Positions 34,361 through 42,082 of a stretch of DNA of 64,000 nucleotides are shown piece after piece (the stretch's first letter is position 1; every line of letters starts with the position of its first letter). Origin of the DNA: Dyadobacter luticola (GTDB lineage Bacteria > Bacteroidota > Bacteroidia > Cytophagales > Spirosomataceae). The position numbers were made by a program, and so were the translations under genes. Below the pieces are notes generated by a model. The model saw only the letters and a program-made list of their open reading frames with translations, searched no databases and was not told where the DNA came from. The stretch spans positions 1,364,001 through 1,428,000 of the forward strand of contig NZ_VCEJ01000004.1 in NCBI RefSeq assembly GCF_005860805.1, written 5' to 3'.

Positions 34361-35464
34361 TTAGCTGTTCTCCGTACTTTTTATGCTTTCAAAATTGTTC
34401 CAAAGCATTTCATATTCTGCCAGTAAAGTCCAGCAATGCGCCTCACAAACCCAGTGCATGTGAAAAAGAGGGTTCACCGACAATCGATATAGCAGAGGAT
34501 TTTCATAAGCGGTAAGCAGGCCTGCGATAAAAAAGTAAAAGCCTTTGAAATCGGTTTTTGCAAAGTTTTCAACTGAAATTCTTTCGGTTTTAACTCCAAG
34601 GCGAATCAGGGATGTGGATAGCAGTACGCGGTCCATTTTACTTTTTGTACTGCTAAGCAATGTTTGAATGTCCTGAACAAATTTTTCCCGCACAGGTTTT
34701 AAAACTTCGGGATCAAATGCCGAAACAAGGCGAGCAACATGGTAAACAATCAGCGGCGTGCGCGGATACTGGTGCGCGCAGCGGAATGGTTCACTCATAT
34801 AGCGGCCGGTTTCAATCACCGAGCGGATGTATTGCAGACTATCCAGATCGTGCTGGTTGAGCGGCAAATCATAATGCAGAATGCAGTAAAGCATGTTGCT
34901 CAGCACGCTCACATCAAATTCCACATACATATTTTTGCCAAACCAGGTCGAGTAGGCGAGCAGCCGGCTGTATTCGGGATAGGTGTTTTTAATCCACTGC
35001 TTGCTGCCATTTGCGTGCAGCGCTAGTTTGCTTTTCAACCAATGTAATTCTTTCCGCGATGGGCTGGTGGTCAGGTAGATAAATGCTGTATCATCAATGT
35101 CATCAGGAATCCGGAAATGTTCGAAATGACGAAAGATATAACCGTTTGGGAAATGCTGGGAAGGTTTGGTTTTCCAGAAATTATAGGTTTTTAGTCCGTC
35201 TTTATTCTGGAAATCAGGATAGTTAACCGTGATTTTCGAGCATATCTTTTCAATACGCTCTGCCGAATCAGCATCAACTTTTTTCTGGATGGATTTTAAT
35301 GTAAAACAAATAATGGCCGAGAAGAAAATGGTCGTATCCGGCCTCTTGTACCCGATGATCGGGTTAATGCGGTGAGCTGGGAAAATTCCTTCCGGAAAAA
35401 TAGCGTCGCCTTTCGATTGCAGGTTTTCGATCTCTTCAATAAACTTCTGCATCGGGCTGTTCAT
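34361..35464 (-). CDS. Unknown helical protein with a DxDDTA-like motif
   Basis: A 367-residue cytoplasmic protein, mainly helical, no signal peptide or membrane segment. I do not recognise it as a named family. The stretch FRHFEHFRIPDDIDDTAFIY (about residues 110-129) contains DIDDTA, matching the DxDDTA acid motif of class II terpene cyclases; the even spacing of aromatic-rich helices would suit an alpha/alpha barrel. It is shorter than known class II cyclases (500 or more residues), so this may be chance. It is the first gene of a two-gene operon with a ferredoxin reductase 6 bp downstream. Terminator upstream separates it from the nfu-type gene. Confidence 0.72.
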   Translation of the reverse strand: MNSPMQKFIEEIENLQSKGDAIFPEGIFPAHRINPIIGYKRPDTTIFFSAIICFTLKSIQKKVDADSAERIEKICSKITVNYPDFQNKDGLKTYNFWKTKPSQHFPNGYIFRHFEHFRIPDDIDDTAFIYLTTSPSRKELHWLKSKLALHANGSKQWIKNTYPEYSRLLAYSTWFGKNMYVEFDVSVLSNMLYCILHYDLPLNQHDLDSLQYIRSVIETGRYMSEPFRCAHQYPRTPLIVYHVARLVSAFDPEVLKPVREKFVQDIQTLLSSTKSKMDRVLLSTSLIRLGVKTERISVENFAKTDFKGFYFFIAGLLTAYENPLLYRLSVNPLFHMHWVCEAHCWTLLAEYEMLWNNFESIKSTENS

Positions 35465-35487
35465 AAGCCGAAACTAACAAAACAGCC

Positions 35488-35520
35488 CAAAAAAAGAAAC
35501 CCCGCCGCAAGCGACGGGGC
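35488..35520 (-). terminator. Intrinsic terminator after the nfu-type gene
   Basis: GC-rich hairpin CCCCG...CGGGG (35500-35504 with 35515-35519) followed on the minus strand by TTTC then seven T. Confidence 0.82.
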
Positions 35521-35543
35521 CTCCCTACTGATAGATTATATTT

Positions 35544-36140
35544 TTAAACGCCTTCCGCAACTACCTCTTTTACGTCGGGTACCATTCTTGTCAGCAAGTT
35601 TTCAATTCCTGCTTTCAATGTTAATGTGGAAGATGGGCAGCCGCTGCAAGAGCCTTGCAGCAAGACTTTTACAGTTCCGGATTCTTCATTGAATGAATGA
35701 AAATTAATCGCGCCGCCATCCGATTCCACCGCCGGACGAACATAAGTATCCAGCGCTGCCTTGATTTTTTGTACCGTATCCGAATCCCGCGCATCGACGA
35801 TCAAAGTATTGCTGTCAATCGTTCTTTGCTCAAAAACCGGGTGGTTTTCTTCGAAATAAATTTTGATAAACTGCTTGGTATCCCTCATCACCTCTTCCCA
35901 GGCAATCGAATCGTCTTTGGTAATGGTGATGAAGTTGCTGGCGATGAAAACGCGTTTTACGTGCGGAAATTGAAAAAGGTCCGAGGCCAGGGGCGAGGCT
36001 TTACCTTCTTCCAAAGCCGCTTGCAGTGATGGATAATCAAACGAAAGTCCGTCGGGAACCAGCTCGAAGTTCAGGACAAACTTCATCGAATTCGGGTTGG
36101 GACTTAATTCTGTATATACAAAAACCGGACGTGATAGCAT
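35544..36140 (-). CDS. NifU-family Fe-S cluster scaffold/carrier (Nfu type)
   Basis: A 198-residue protein with an N-terminal Nfu scaffold domain (TELSPNPNSMKFVLNFELV, about 10-28) and a C-terminal NifU domain (about 115-190) carrying the cluster-binding CxxC in QGSCSGCPSSTLTLK (about residues 160-174). Family role: transient binding and delivery of 4Fe-4S clusters to apoproteins. Complete in length. It is a single gene between two terminators. Confidence 0.94.
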   Translation of the reverse strand: MLSRPVFVYTELSPNPNSMKFVLNFELVPDGLSFDYPSLQAALEEGKASPLASDLFQFPHVKRVFIASNFITITKDDSIAWEEVMRDTKQFIKIYFEENHPVFEQRTIDSNTLIVDARDSDTVQKIKAALDTYVRPAVESDGGAINFHSFNEESGTVKVLLQGSCSGCPSSTLTLKAGIENLLTRMVPDVKEVVAEGV

Positions 36141-36233
36141 TTTGAAATCTTTAATATAATTAGGGAGATGAACTTATAAGGGACAAACAAGGAAATGCCG
36201 CTTTTGGTTTTGGAAAACCTTTTTGCGAAACAA

Positions 36234-36270
36234 TAAAAAACCCGTAGAACGATTTGTCCGACGGGCTTTT
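36234..36270 (-). terminator. Intrinsic terminator after rpmA
   Basis: Stem CCCGT/ACGGG (36241-36245 with 36261-36265), followed on the minus strand by a seven-T run (36234-36240), 30 bp after the rpmA stop codon. Confidence 0.72.
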
Positions 36271-36299
36271 CTGAATTTCCAATAATTAAACCAAGCTGA

Positions 36300-36587
36300 C
36301 TATGCTTCTGCTGCAACTTCTACCGCAGGAGCCGCGATTGGCTCAATGTGTACGTAAGACCGGTTTTCGCGGGTCTTGCGGAAAACTACATTGCCATCAA
36401 CCAATGCAAAAAGCGTATGGTCGCGACCGATACCTACATTTTTGCCTGGGTTATGTTTTGTGCCACGCTGACGAACCAGGATATTACCTGCTTTGGCAAG
36501 CTGACCACCGAATAATTTTACACCAAGACGCTTGCTTTCCGATTCACGTCCGTTTTTCGAGCTACCTACACCTTTCTTATGTGCCAT
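36300..36587 (-). CDS. rpmA: 50S ribosomal protein bL27
   Basis: A 95-residue L27 with the standard opening [20 protein letters not shown] and body [19 protein letters not shown]. The N terminus is the mature type with no removable extension, unlike L27 of Firmicutes, and reaches the peptidyl-transferase centre. Lies 40 bp after rplU, forming the common rplU-rpmA pair. Confidence 0.98.
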   Translation of the reverse strand: MAHKKGVGSSKNGRESESKRLGVKLFGGQLAKAGNILVRQRGTKHNPGKNVGIGRDHTLFALVDGNVVFRKTRENRSYVHIEPIAAPAVEVAAEA

Positions 36588-36627
36588 GATATCTTACTTA
36601 TTAATGATAGTTTCTGATTAAAAAATG

Positions 36628-36939
36628 TTACGCAACGATTTCGTCAATGCTGATCTTGGTCAGGTACTGACGGTGACCATTCTTAACTCTGTAACCTTTA
36701 CGTCTTTTCTTTTTGAAGACGATCACTTTTTCACCTTTAAGGTGTTCAAGGACAGTTGCTTTAACAGAAGCTCCTGCCACTGTTGGAAGACCTACCTGTA
36801 CTGTGCCTTCGTTGTCAACGAGGAGGACTTTGTCAAATACAAGTGCAGCGTTCACGTCACCTTCAAGCCTATGCGTGAAGATTTCGCGACCCTTTTCAAC
36901 TTTAAATTGCTGACCTGCGATTTCTACGATTGCGTACAT
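36628..36939 (-). CDS. rplU: 50S ribosomal protein bL21
   Basis: A 103-residue L21: [20 protein letters not shown] opening, typical ending in [14 protein letters not shown]. The ATG at 36939 is chosen; ten more open codons upstream begin with TTG and do not fit the family. First gene of the rplU-rpmA operon with a good promoter at 36980-37010. Confidence 0.97.
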   Translation of the reverse strand: MYAIVEIAGQQFKVEKGREIFTHRLEGDVNAALVFDKVLLVDNEGTVQVGLPTVAGASVKATVLEHLKGEKVIVFKKKRRKGYRVKNGHRQYLTKISIDEIVA

Positions 36940-36979
36940 GTTAATAATTGATTGTATACGGGATTTCAAAAACGAGGTG

Positions 36980-37010
36980 CAAAGATAGCCAGCTGAATGC
37001 AGAATTACAA
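36980..37010 (-). promoter_or_regulatory. Bacteroidota-type promoter of rplU-rpmA
   Basis: On the minus strand TTG (37008-37010), 20-bp spacer, TATCTTTG (36980-36987): both elements and the spacing match the Bacteroidota housekeeping consensus TTG-N19-21-TAnnTTTG. The box is 40 bp upstream of the ATG. Confidence 0.75.
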
Positions 37011-37146
37011 CGCATTAGCAAGAATATTGCCTGCTTTTTGTGCGGAAACATTTCGGGAACCTTAACTTTATATATTAGCGGTCGGCGGAAACGTTTATTC
37101 CCCAAAGTGCCTGTTGCGCTTAACAAACTTTAACACGCCGGTTTGT

Positions 37147-37154
37147 TACTTTTG
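37147..37154 (+). promoter_or_regulatory. Bacteroidota-type promoter, -7 box TACTTTTG
   Basis: Exact TAnnTTTG, 25 bp upstream of the redoxin gene start at 37180. A -33 TTG at the usual distance is not clear. Confidence 0.5.
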
Positions 37155-37179
37155 ATCAAAAAAAGCGTCTGACAATAGA

Positions 37180-37800
37180 ATGATTACTAAAAACAACAAA
37201 ATGAAAATTTGCCTGTTGATTTCAATGGTTCTTTGTCTCGGGATGAATTTTCAGAGCGGCGGTTATCAGATCGGTGACGCTGTGGGGAATTTCCGGTTGA
37301 AAAACACCGACGGAAATATGGTTTCGCTGGGCGATTATAGCAATGTTAAAGGCGTAATTGTGATTTTTACGAGCAACCATTGCCCTTTTGCCAGGGCTTA
37401 CGAAGACCGTATTATCGCGCTGAACAGCAAATTTGCCTCCCAGGGTTTCCCGGTGATCGCGATCAATCCCAGCGATCCGGGCACGCACCAGGACGATACT
37501 TTTGAAAAAATGAAAGAAAGATCTTCTTCTAAAAATTATGGATATCCATATCTTGTAGATGATTCCCAGCAGGTTGCGAAAATGTTTGGGGTAGGCCGTA
37601 CGCCGCAGGTATATGTGCTGCAAAAAGTTGGCGCGAAGTTCACGGTGCGGTACATGGGCATGATCGACGACAATCCGCAAGATCCGGGCGGCGTCACCAA
37701 ATTGTATGTCGACGAGGCGGTATCGAACCTGGCAGGCGGCAAGCCGGTCGTGACTACCATCACAAAACCTGTGGGCTGTGCTATTAAGTGGAAAAATTGA
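37180..37800 (+). CDS. Secreted thioredoxin-like (AhpC/TSA-type) protein with a single active-site Cys
   Basis: A 206-residue exported redoxin. Signal-like hydrophobic segment follows MKICLL; the start may be ATG 37180 or ATG 37201. The active-site region reads VIFTSNHCPFARAYEDRI (about residues 61-78): one Cys followed by PFA, so the resolving Cys of CxxC is missing. Family members with NHCP behave like peroxidases or thiol-dependent proteins instead of disulfide oxidoreductases. The cis-proline is seen in GVGRTPQVYVL. It is followed 23 bp later by the SMP-30-like gene, likely in one transcript. Confidence 0.87.
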   Translation: MITKNNKMKICLLISMVLCLGMNFQSGGYQIGDAVGNFRLKNTDGNMVSLGDYSNVKGVIVIFTSNHCPFARAYEDRIIALNSKFASQGFPVIAINPSDPGTHQDDTFEKMKERSSSKNYGYPYLVDDSQQVAKMFGVGRTPQVYVLQKVGAKFTVRYMGMIDDNPQDPGGVTKLYVDEAVSNLAGGKPVVTTITKPVGCAIKWKN

Positions 37801-37823
37801 TAACAGATTGATTTTAAGTGAAT

Positions 37824-38735
37824 ATGAATAAATTTTTTACGTTCCTGATCCCAGCGCTTTTCCTTTTTGTTCAATCGGGACTGGCGCAAACCAAAAGCAA
37901 AAAATTCTCAAATGAAGGTGAATTTACCAGCAACTGCGAAGGCCCGGCGGTGGACGAGGAAGGTAATGTTTATGCCGTCAATTTTGCGCGTGATGGTACT
38001 ATTGCGTTGATTAACAAACGCGGGAATGCCAGCTTTTTTGTGACTTTGCCAAAAGGCAGCACCGGCAACGGAATCCGGTTTATTGATAAAAATACGTTTT
38101 ACGTGGCAGACTTCACGGGGCATAATGTGCTCAAAGTGAACATGATCACGAAAGATATCTCAGTTTTTGCTAACGAACCGAAAATGAGCCAGCCCAATGA
38201 CCTGGCAATCACCGCCACAGGCCACGTTTTCTGCTCCGATCCGAACTGGAAAGAAAATACCGGCCAGATCTGGCACATTACCCCCGACGGAAAAGTAAGT
38301 CTCGCCGCTGAAAATATGGGTACCACAAACGGTATCGACGTGAGTCCTGACGAGAAGAAATTATACGTGAACGAAAGCGTCCAGCGCAAGGTCTGGGTTT
38401 TCGATCTGGCGCCAGATGGTACATTATCCAACAAAAAGCTGCTCCACGAGTTTGCAGACGGCGGCATGGACGGCATGCGCTGCGACGTGCACGGCAACCT
38501 GTACATTGCCCGTCACGGCGTAGGCGAGGTAGCGGTGCTTTCGCCGGAAGGCAAAGTGATCCACACCATTAAAACCATCGGCAAAAAAGTCTCCAACATT
38601 TGTTTCGGCGGCAAAAACGGCAAAACCTGCTACATTACCTTACAGGATAGAGGTTGCCTCGAAACCTTCACCGCCAAGACAGCTGGCCGCGAGTGGGCCA
38701 TGATGAAAGCCTTCGCCGAAACCAACAAGAAGTAA
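37824..38735 (+). CDS. Secreted SMP-30/gluconolactonase-like beta-propeller
   Basis: A 303-residue exported protein with signal peptide (FFTFLIPALFLFVQSGLAQ). It contains SMP-30/LRE motifs: EGPAVDEEGNVYAVNF (metal-binding Glu and Asp), SQPNDLAITATGHVFCSDP, TTNGIDVSPDEKKLYVNES and GMDGMRCDVHGNLYIARHG, which together make a six-bladed propeller with a divalent metal. Likely substrate: a sugar lactone, but not certain. ATG 37824 is chosen over an in-frame GTG six bases earlier. Second gene after the redoxin. Confidence 0.9.
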   Translation: MNKFFTFLIPALFLFVQSGLAQTKSKKFSNEGEFTSNCEGPAVDEEGNVYAVNFARDGTIALINKRGNASFFVTLPKGSTGNGIRFIDKNTFYVADFTGHNVLKVNMITKDISVFANEPKMSQPNDLAITATGHVFCSDPNWKENTGQIWHITPDGKVSLAAENMGTTNGIDVSPDEKKLYVNESVQRKVWVFDLAPDGTLSNKKLLHEFADGGMDGMRCDVHGNLYIARHGVGEVAVLSPEGKVIHTIKTIGKKVSNICFGGKNGKTCYITLQDRGCLETFTAKTAGREWAMMKAFAETNKK

Positions 38736-38785
38736 TTTTTCCAAAATGCATGATAACCGTCTTTGATTTCAAGGATCGGTTTATT

Positions 38786-38804
38786 TACTTTGTAATTCAA
38801 AGTA
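38786..38804. repeat. Inverted repeat TACTTTG-TAATT-CAAAGTA
   Basis: Perfect 7-bp arms, 21 bp upstream of the DUF1361 gene. It overlaps the place where a promoter should be (TACTTTG resembles the -7 box) and may be a repressor site. Confidence 0.5.
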
Positions 38805-38825
38805 CTTTTTTAAACCTTAAAAATC

Positions 38826-39509
38826 ATGACATTGGAAAAACTTGCGCGCTATTTACAAGGTAACCAAAAGGTGGCCTTGCTGGCATTCGTCTCCGTCGTA
38901 GCCATGACCTTACTATCGGTGCGGATACTCATCGAAGACTGGGGTTTCATTTTTCTTGCCTGGAACCTGTTTCTTGCCTGGGTACCTTTACTATTTATCA
39001 AATGGGTTTGGGAAAAAGAAGCAAAACAAAGCCTGCCTTTCTGGCAACTCGCCATCTTCCTCACTATCTGGCTGTTGTTCTTTCCAAATGCCCCTTACAT
39101 TATCACAGATTTAAAACATTTACGCGCCGTCCCCGAGCACATGATCTGGTACGATGCGCTGATGATCTTCACATTCTCGGTAGCCGGCTTCCTCACCGGA
39201 CTTTACAGCATTCGCATCGTGCATCGCATCATTGTCCGCCGCTGGAACGAGCAGCTGGCCTGGATGGTCATTTCAGTTTCCATGCTAGCCAGTGGTTTTG
39301 GCGTATTCCTGGGCCGGTATGGCAGATGGAACAGCTGGGACATTGTGACGCAGCCAGGTTCGCTGGCAAGGGGTATTTTAGCCAGTCTGCGCGATCCTCT
39401 GGCCATCAAACACACCATTTCGTTTTCGTTCGTGCTGATGTTGTTGTACTTTGCGTTCCATATTTTCGCTGAATTAAAACAACATGAAGTCGCCCGTCGA
39501 TATTCTTAA
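38826..39509 (+). CDS. DUF1361 integral membrane protein
   Basis: A 227-residue protein with about six membrane helices. The DUF1361 hallmark FPNAPYIITDLKHL (about residues 83-96) is followed by WYDALMIFTFSVAGFLTGLYS and a later GRYGRWNSWD segment. Function of the family is unknown. Its last 26 bases overlap dgkA, so the two are translated from one message. Confidence 0.9.
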   Translation: MTLEKLARYLQGNQKVALLAFVSVVAMTLLSVRILIEDWGFIFLAWNLFLAWVPLLFIKWVWEKEAKQSLPFWQLAIFLTIWLLFFPNAPYIITDLKHLRAVPEHMIWYDALMIFTFSVAGFLTGLYSIRIVHRIIVRRWNEQLAWMVISVSMLASGFGVFLGRYGRWNSWDIVTQPGSLARGILASLRDPLAIKHTISFSFVLMLLYFAFHIFAELKQHEVARRYS

Positions 39510-39858
39510 AGCCGTCAGAAGCTTTCGCTATGCAGGTGCCGGGATCTACAATCTGTTCCGCTACGAAAACAATGCGCGCATACATTTGATGGCCTGCCTC
39601 GCGGTGGTAATTGCCGGTGTTTTCTTTCAAATTTCTCTCACAGAGTGGATGCTGATCACGATTCAAATCGGCCTGGTTTGGGCCGCGGAGGCATTTAATA
39701 CTTCCATTGAAAAACTGGCAGACCTGGTGTCGGCGGAGTATCACCCGGTCATTAAAGTTGTGAAAGATACCGCGGCGGCTGGTGTACTGATACTGGCGAT
39801 TTCTGCCGTGATTGTGGGCGGGATTATCTTCATTCCCAAAGTGCTTATCTGGTTCTGA
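39484..39858 (+). CDS. dgkA: Diacylglycerol/undecaprenol kinase family protein
   Basis: A 124-residue membrane kinase with three helices. Conserved residues: ENNARIHL (about 28-35), AAEAFNTSIEKLADLVS (about 64-80, Glu and Asn of the active site) and KVVKDTAAAGVLI (about 88-100). In Gram-positive and Bacteroidota cells this family often phosphorylates undecaprenol for cell-wall carrier recycling. It overlaps the DUF1361 gene by 26 bp. Confidence 0.92.
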   Translation: MKSPVDILKAVRSFRYAGAGIYNLFRYENNARIHLMACLAVVIAGVFFQISLTEWMLITIQIGLVWAAEAFNTSIEKLADLVSAEYHPVIKVVKDTAAAGVLILAISAVIVGGIIFIPKVLIWF

Positions 39859-39900
39859 TCTCAAAAATTATTTGAACAAAATTTACCCTTCACCTGACTT

Positions 39901-41013
39901 ATGGCTCCTAATCAGGATTCTCTGCATACACTGAATGAAATCCGAAACTTGATGGAGCGATCCTCCAAGTTTTTGTCCCTGAGCGGATTAAGTGGTGTAT
40001 TTGCTGGTATTTTTGCGCTTATTGGCGCAGCTGCGGCATACATTCGTTTCAAGGCTGGTTGGCTATCTGAAATTTTAGTCCCGTTTGTAAACTTAAACGG
40101 CTACTCACGGTCTGAACTCATCAGTTTTCTTCTAGTCGACGGGCTAATCGTATTAGTTTTGTCACTTGCGGCAGGCATCATTTTCACGGTCCGGAAAGGC
40201 CGGAAAAAAGGGCTGACCTTGTGGAATGGAAGTTCAAAAAGACTACTGGTCGGCATGCTGATCCCACTTTCGGCTGGCGGGATTTTCTGCCTTGCTATGC
40301 TGCATTATGGCTTTGTGTGGCTGGTTTTTCCTGCCACATTGATCTTTTACGGACTAGCCCTGGTAAATGCGAGCCGGCTTACTTATCCTGAAATTTTCTA
40401 TCTCGGCATTTCAGAAGTTGTACTCGGCTGCATTTCACTTTTTCTGACCGGTTATTCCCTGGTTTTCTGGGCCTTGGGTTTTGGCGTGCTGCACATTATC
40501 TACGGTTTGACCATGCACAACCGGTACGATCGTGAGAAACTTCCCAAGCCGGGTGGTGCCGCGACCACATTGCTAATACTCCTTTTTGTAACTGCATCTC
40601 AGTGGAGTAACGCACAGATTCCGGTGGACTCGACCACCAGCCAAGCCAGAAAATGGTACGACAAGGAGACAATTTACATGCGAAATGGGAATAGTTTTGT
40701 CAAAAATAATGTCCTCTATGCAGGCCAGAAGGCATTGAACAGGGAATTTGCGATTTCTTCGGAGGGTATGGCGCTGTATGTGAAGTCGCGGCGGACGAGG
40801 AATATAGGACTGGTAATTTCGCTGGCGGGCTCGGCGGGTTCGATTATTTCGCTGATTTCGGGCAACCGGGATAATTTGCGGAAATTTTTTTGGGTATCAG
40901 TAGGAACGGGAATTGTTTCATCGGTTTTGACCATGCAGGCCAATAATATGCGCGATCAGGCTGTCTGGATCCGCAACCGCGACGCAATGCTTTTCATGGA
41001 AGCCAATCAATAA
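39901..41013 (+). CDS. Integral membrane protein paired with a winged-helix regulator
   Basis: A 370-residue protein. Six to seven helices between about residues 30 and 235, then a cleavage-like segment and an external portion (about 240-300), and two C-terminal helices (about 300-345). I do not recognise a named family. It stops 25 bp before a small winged-helix regulator, an arrangement common in Bacteroidota, where the regulator probably controls the membrane protein gene. Confidence 0.78.
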   Translation: MAPNQDSLHTLNEIRNLMERSSKFLSLSGLSGVFAGIFALIGAAAAYIRFKAGWLSEILVPFVNLNGYSRSELISFLLVDGLIVLVLSLAAGIIFTVRKGRKKGLTLWNGSSKRLLVGMLIPLSAGGIFCLAMLHYGFVWLVFPATLIFYGLALVNASRLTYPEIFYLGISEVVLGCISLFLTGYSLVFWALGFGVLHIIYGLTMHNRYDREKLPKPGGAATTLLILLFVTASQWSNAQIPVDSTTSQARKWYDKETIYMRNGNSFVKNNVLYAGQKALNREFAISSEGMALYVKSRRTRNIGLVISLAGSAGSIISLISGNRDNLRKFFWVSVGTGIVSSVLTMQANNMRDQAVWIRNRDAMLFMEANQ

Positions 41014-41038
41014 TTTTAAGTGGTAACAAGGTTGGCCA

Positions 41039-41335
41039 ATGGAATGGTTAGAAAAATTTAACAAGGTTTTTGAAAGCAAGATCAGGCTTGGGCTGATGTC
41101 TGTGCTGGTTGTCAACGACTCCCTCAGTTTCAACGAATTGAAGGATTTACTGCAACTCACAGACGGCAACCTGGCGTCACATTTAAAAGCTTTGGAAGAA
41201 ACCAAATACATTGAAGTCCAGAAACAATTCAACGGAAGAAAGCCACTGACCACTTACAAATCTACCGAAGTCGGCCACAAGGCATTTACAGAACATTTGC
41301 AGGTGTTGGAAAATATGATCCGGGATAATTTGTGA
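41039..41335 (+). CDS. Winged-helix transcriptional regulator (HTH_34/ArsR-like)
   Basis: A 98-residue regulator, basically a single winged helix: helix-turn-helix LSFNELKDLLQLTDGNLASH followed by LKALEETKYIEVQKQF and the wing KPLTTYKSTEVGHKAF. No metal-binding cysteines. Second gene of the pair with the membrane protein at 39901. Confidence 0.88.
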   Translation: MEWLEKFNKVFESKIRLGLMSVLVVNDSLSFNELKDLLQLTDGNLASHLKALEETKYIEVQKQFNGRKPLTTYKSTEVGHKAFTEHLQVLENMIRDNL

Positions 41336-41348
41336 TTTGACAAAAGAC

Positions 41349-41385
41349 AAAAAAAGCTGTCAGACATTGCCTGACAGCTTTTTTT
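41349..41385. terminator. Bidirectional intrinsic terminator between convergent genes
   Basis: Fifteen-bp perfect stem (41349-41363 with 41371-41385) with core GCTGTCAG/CTGACAGC and A and T runs on both sides, between the regulator gene (ends 41335) and the DUF2911 gene (ends 41406). Confidence 0.92.
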
Positions 41386-41405
41386 ATGAATTTTTAAAAT
41401 CCTGA

Positions 41406-41906
41406 TTAAAACTTAGCAGGAACCGAGAATCCGGCTTTATCCCATTGAAAATCAAGAGAAGTATCTTTTACCGTGAAAGTCAGCTTTTCCTCAGATGAAG
41501 GATAAGTTTTGTTAGGAACCGTCACTTTCAATACGTCCTTATCTTTGAATTTGTCGTAGCTGTACGCACCCCACTGTCCAAGCTGGCTGTTCAAAATAAC
41601 CGTCCATTCTTTTTCATTTGGCGTTGCGAACAAAGTATAAGTTCCTGCTTTTACAGGCTTGCCACCGAATGTTCCGTCTTTTTTGAATGTGATCACAGTC
41701 GCGCTGTCTGCGCCGATCCGCCAAACTTTGCCATAAGGTTCAAGGCTTCCGCTACCTGCTTTTCCGAAAAGTACGCGGCCTTTTTTCGAAGGCTGGCCGT
41801 AGGTAACCTTCATGTTTTTGCCATCAGCAGTAACGTGCGGGCTTTGAGCAGAGGCCCAGGTAAATGCCAACAAAGTGAGGAAAAGCGACAAAAGTGTTGT
41901 TTTCAT
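41406..41906 (-). CDS. Secreted DUF2911 protein
   Basis: A 166-residue exported protein: signal peptide MKTTLLSLFLTLLAFTWASA, then the DUF2911 body with VTYGQPSKKGRVLFG, YGKVWRIGADSATVITF, KAGTYTLFATPNEKEWTVIL and GAYSYD. The family is common in Bacteroidota and its function is not known. ATG 41906 is used; the open frame upstream starts with TTG two codons earlier. Confidence 0.93.
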   Translation of the reverse strand: MKTTLLSLFLTLLAFTWASAQSPHVTADGKNMKVTYGQPSKKGRVLFGKAGSGSLEPYGKVWRIGADSATVITFKKDGTFGGKPVKAGTYTLFATPNEKEWTVILNSQLGQWGAYSYDKFKDKDVLKVTVPNKTYPSSEEKLTFTVKDTSLDFQWDKAGFSVPAKF

Positions 41907-42030
41907 AAACAAATAAGAATTTAGTTATTTTGATTTTGGTAATTGGAAAATTAAAATCCGGGCGAAGTAAATCATTCAAACGTTGCGAATCAAGCCCCCC
42001 ATCACCTCGCCGCCGACATTAACGTTGATT

Positions 42031-42046
42031 AACATTTCGGAATGTT
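42031..42046. repeat. Inverted repeat AACATT-TCGG-AATGTT
   Basis: Perfect 6-bp arms in the divergent region between DUF2911 and recG, about 28 bp upstream of the TATATTTG box. Possible operator. Confidence 0.45.
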
Positions 42047-42073
42047 CAAATCCGGTTTTCTGCGATTTCACAC

Positions 42074-42081
42074 TATATTTG
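42074..42081 (+). promoter_or_regulatory. Bacteroidota-type promoter, -7 box TATATTTG, next to the recG start
   Basis: Exact TAnnTTTG ending one base before the first recG ATG (42083). If used, transcription would start at about 42086-42088, at or after the second ATG (42086), giving a leaderless message. No -33 TTG at normal spacing. Confidence 0.4.
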
Positions 42082-42082
42082 A

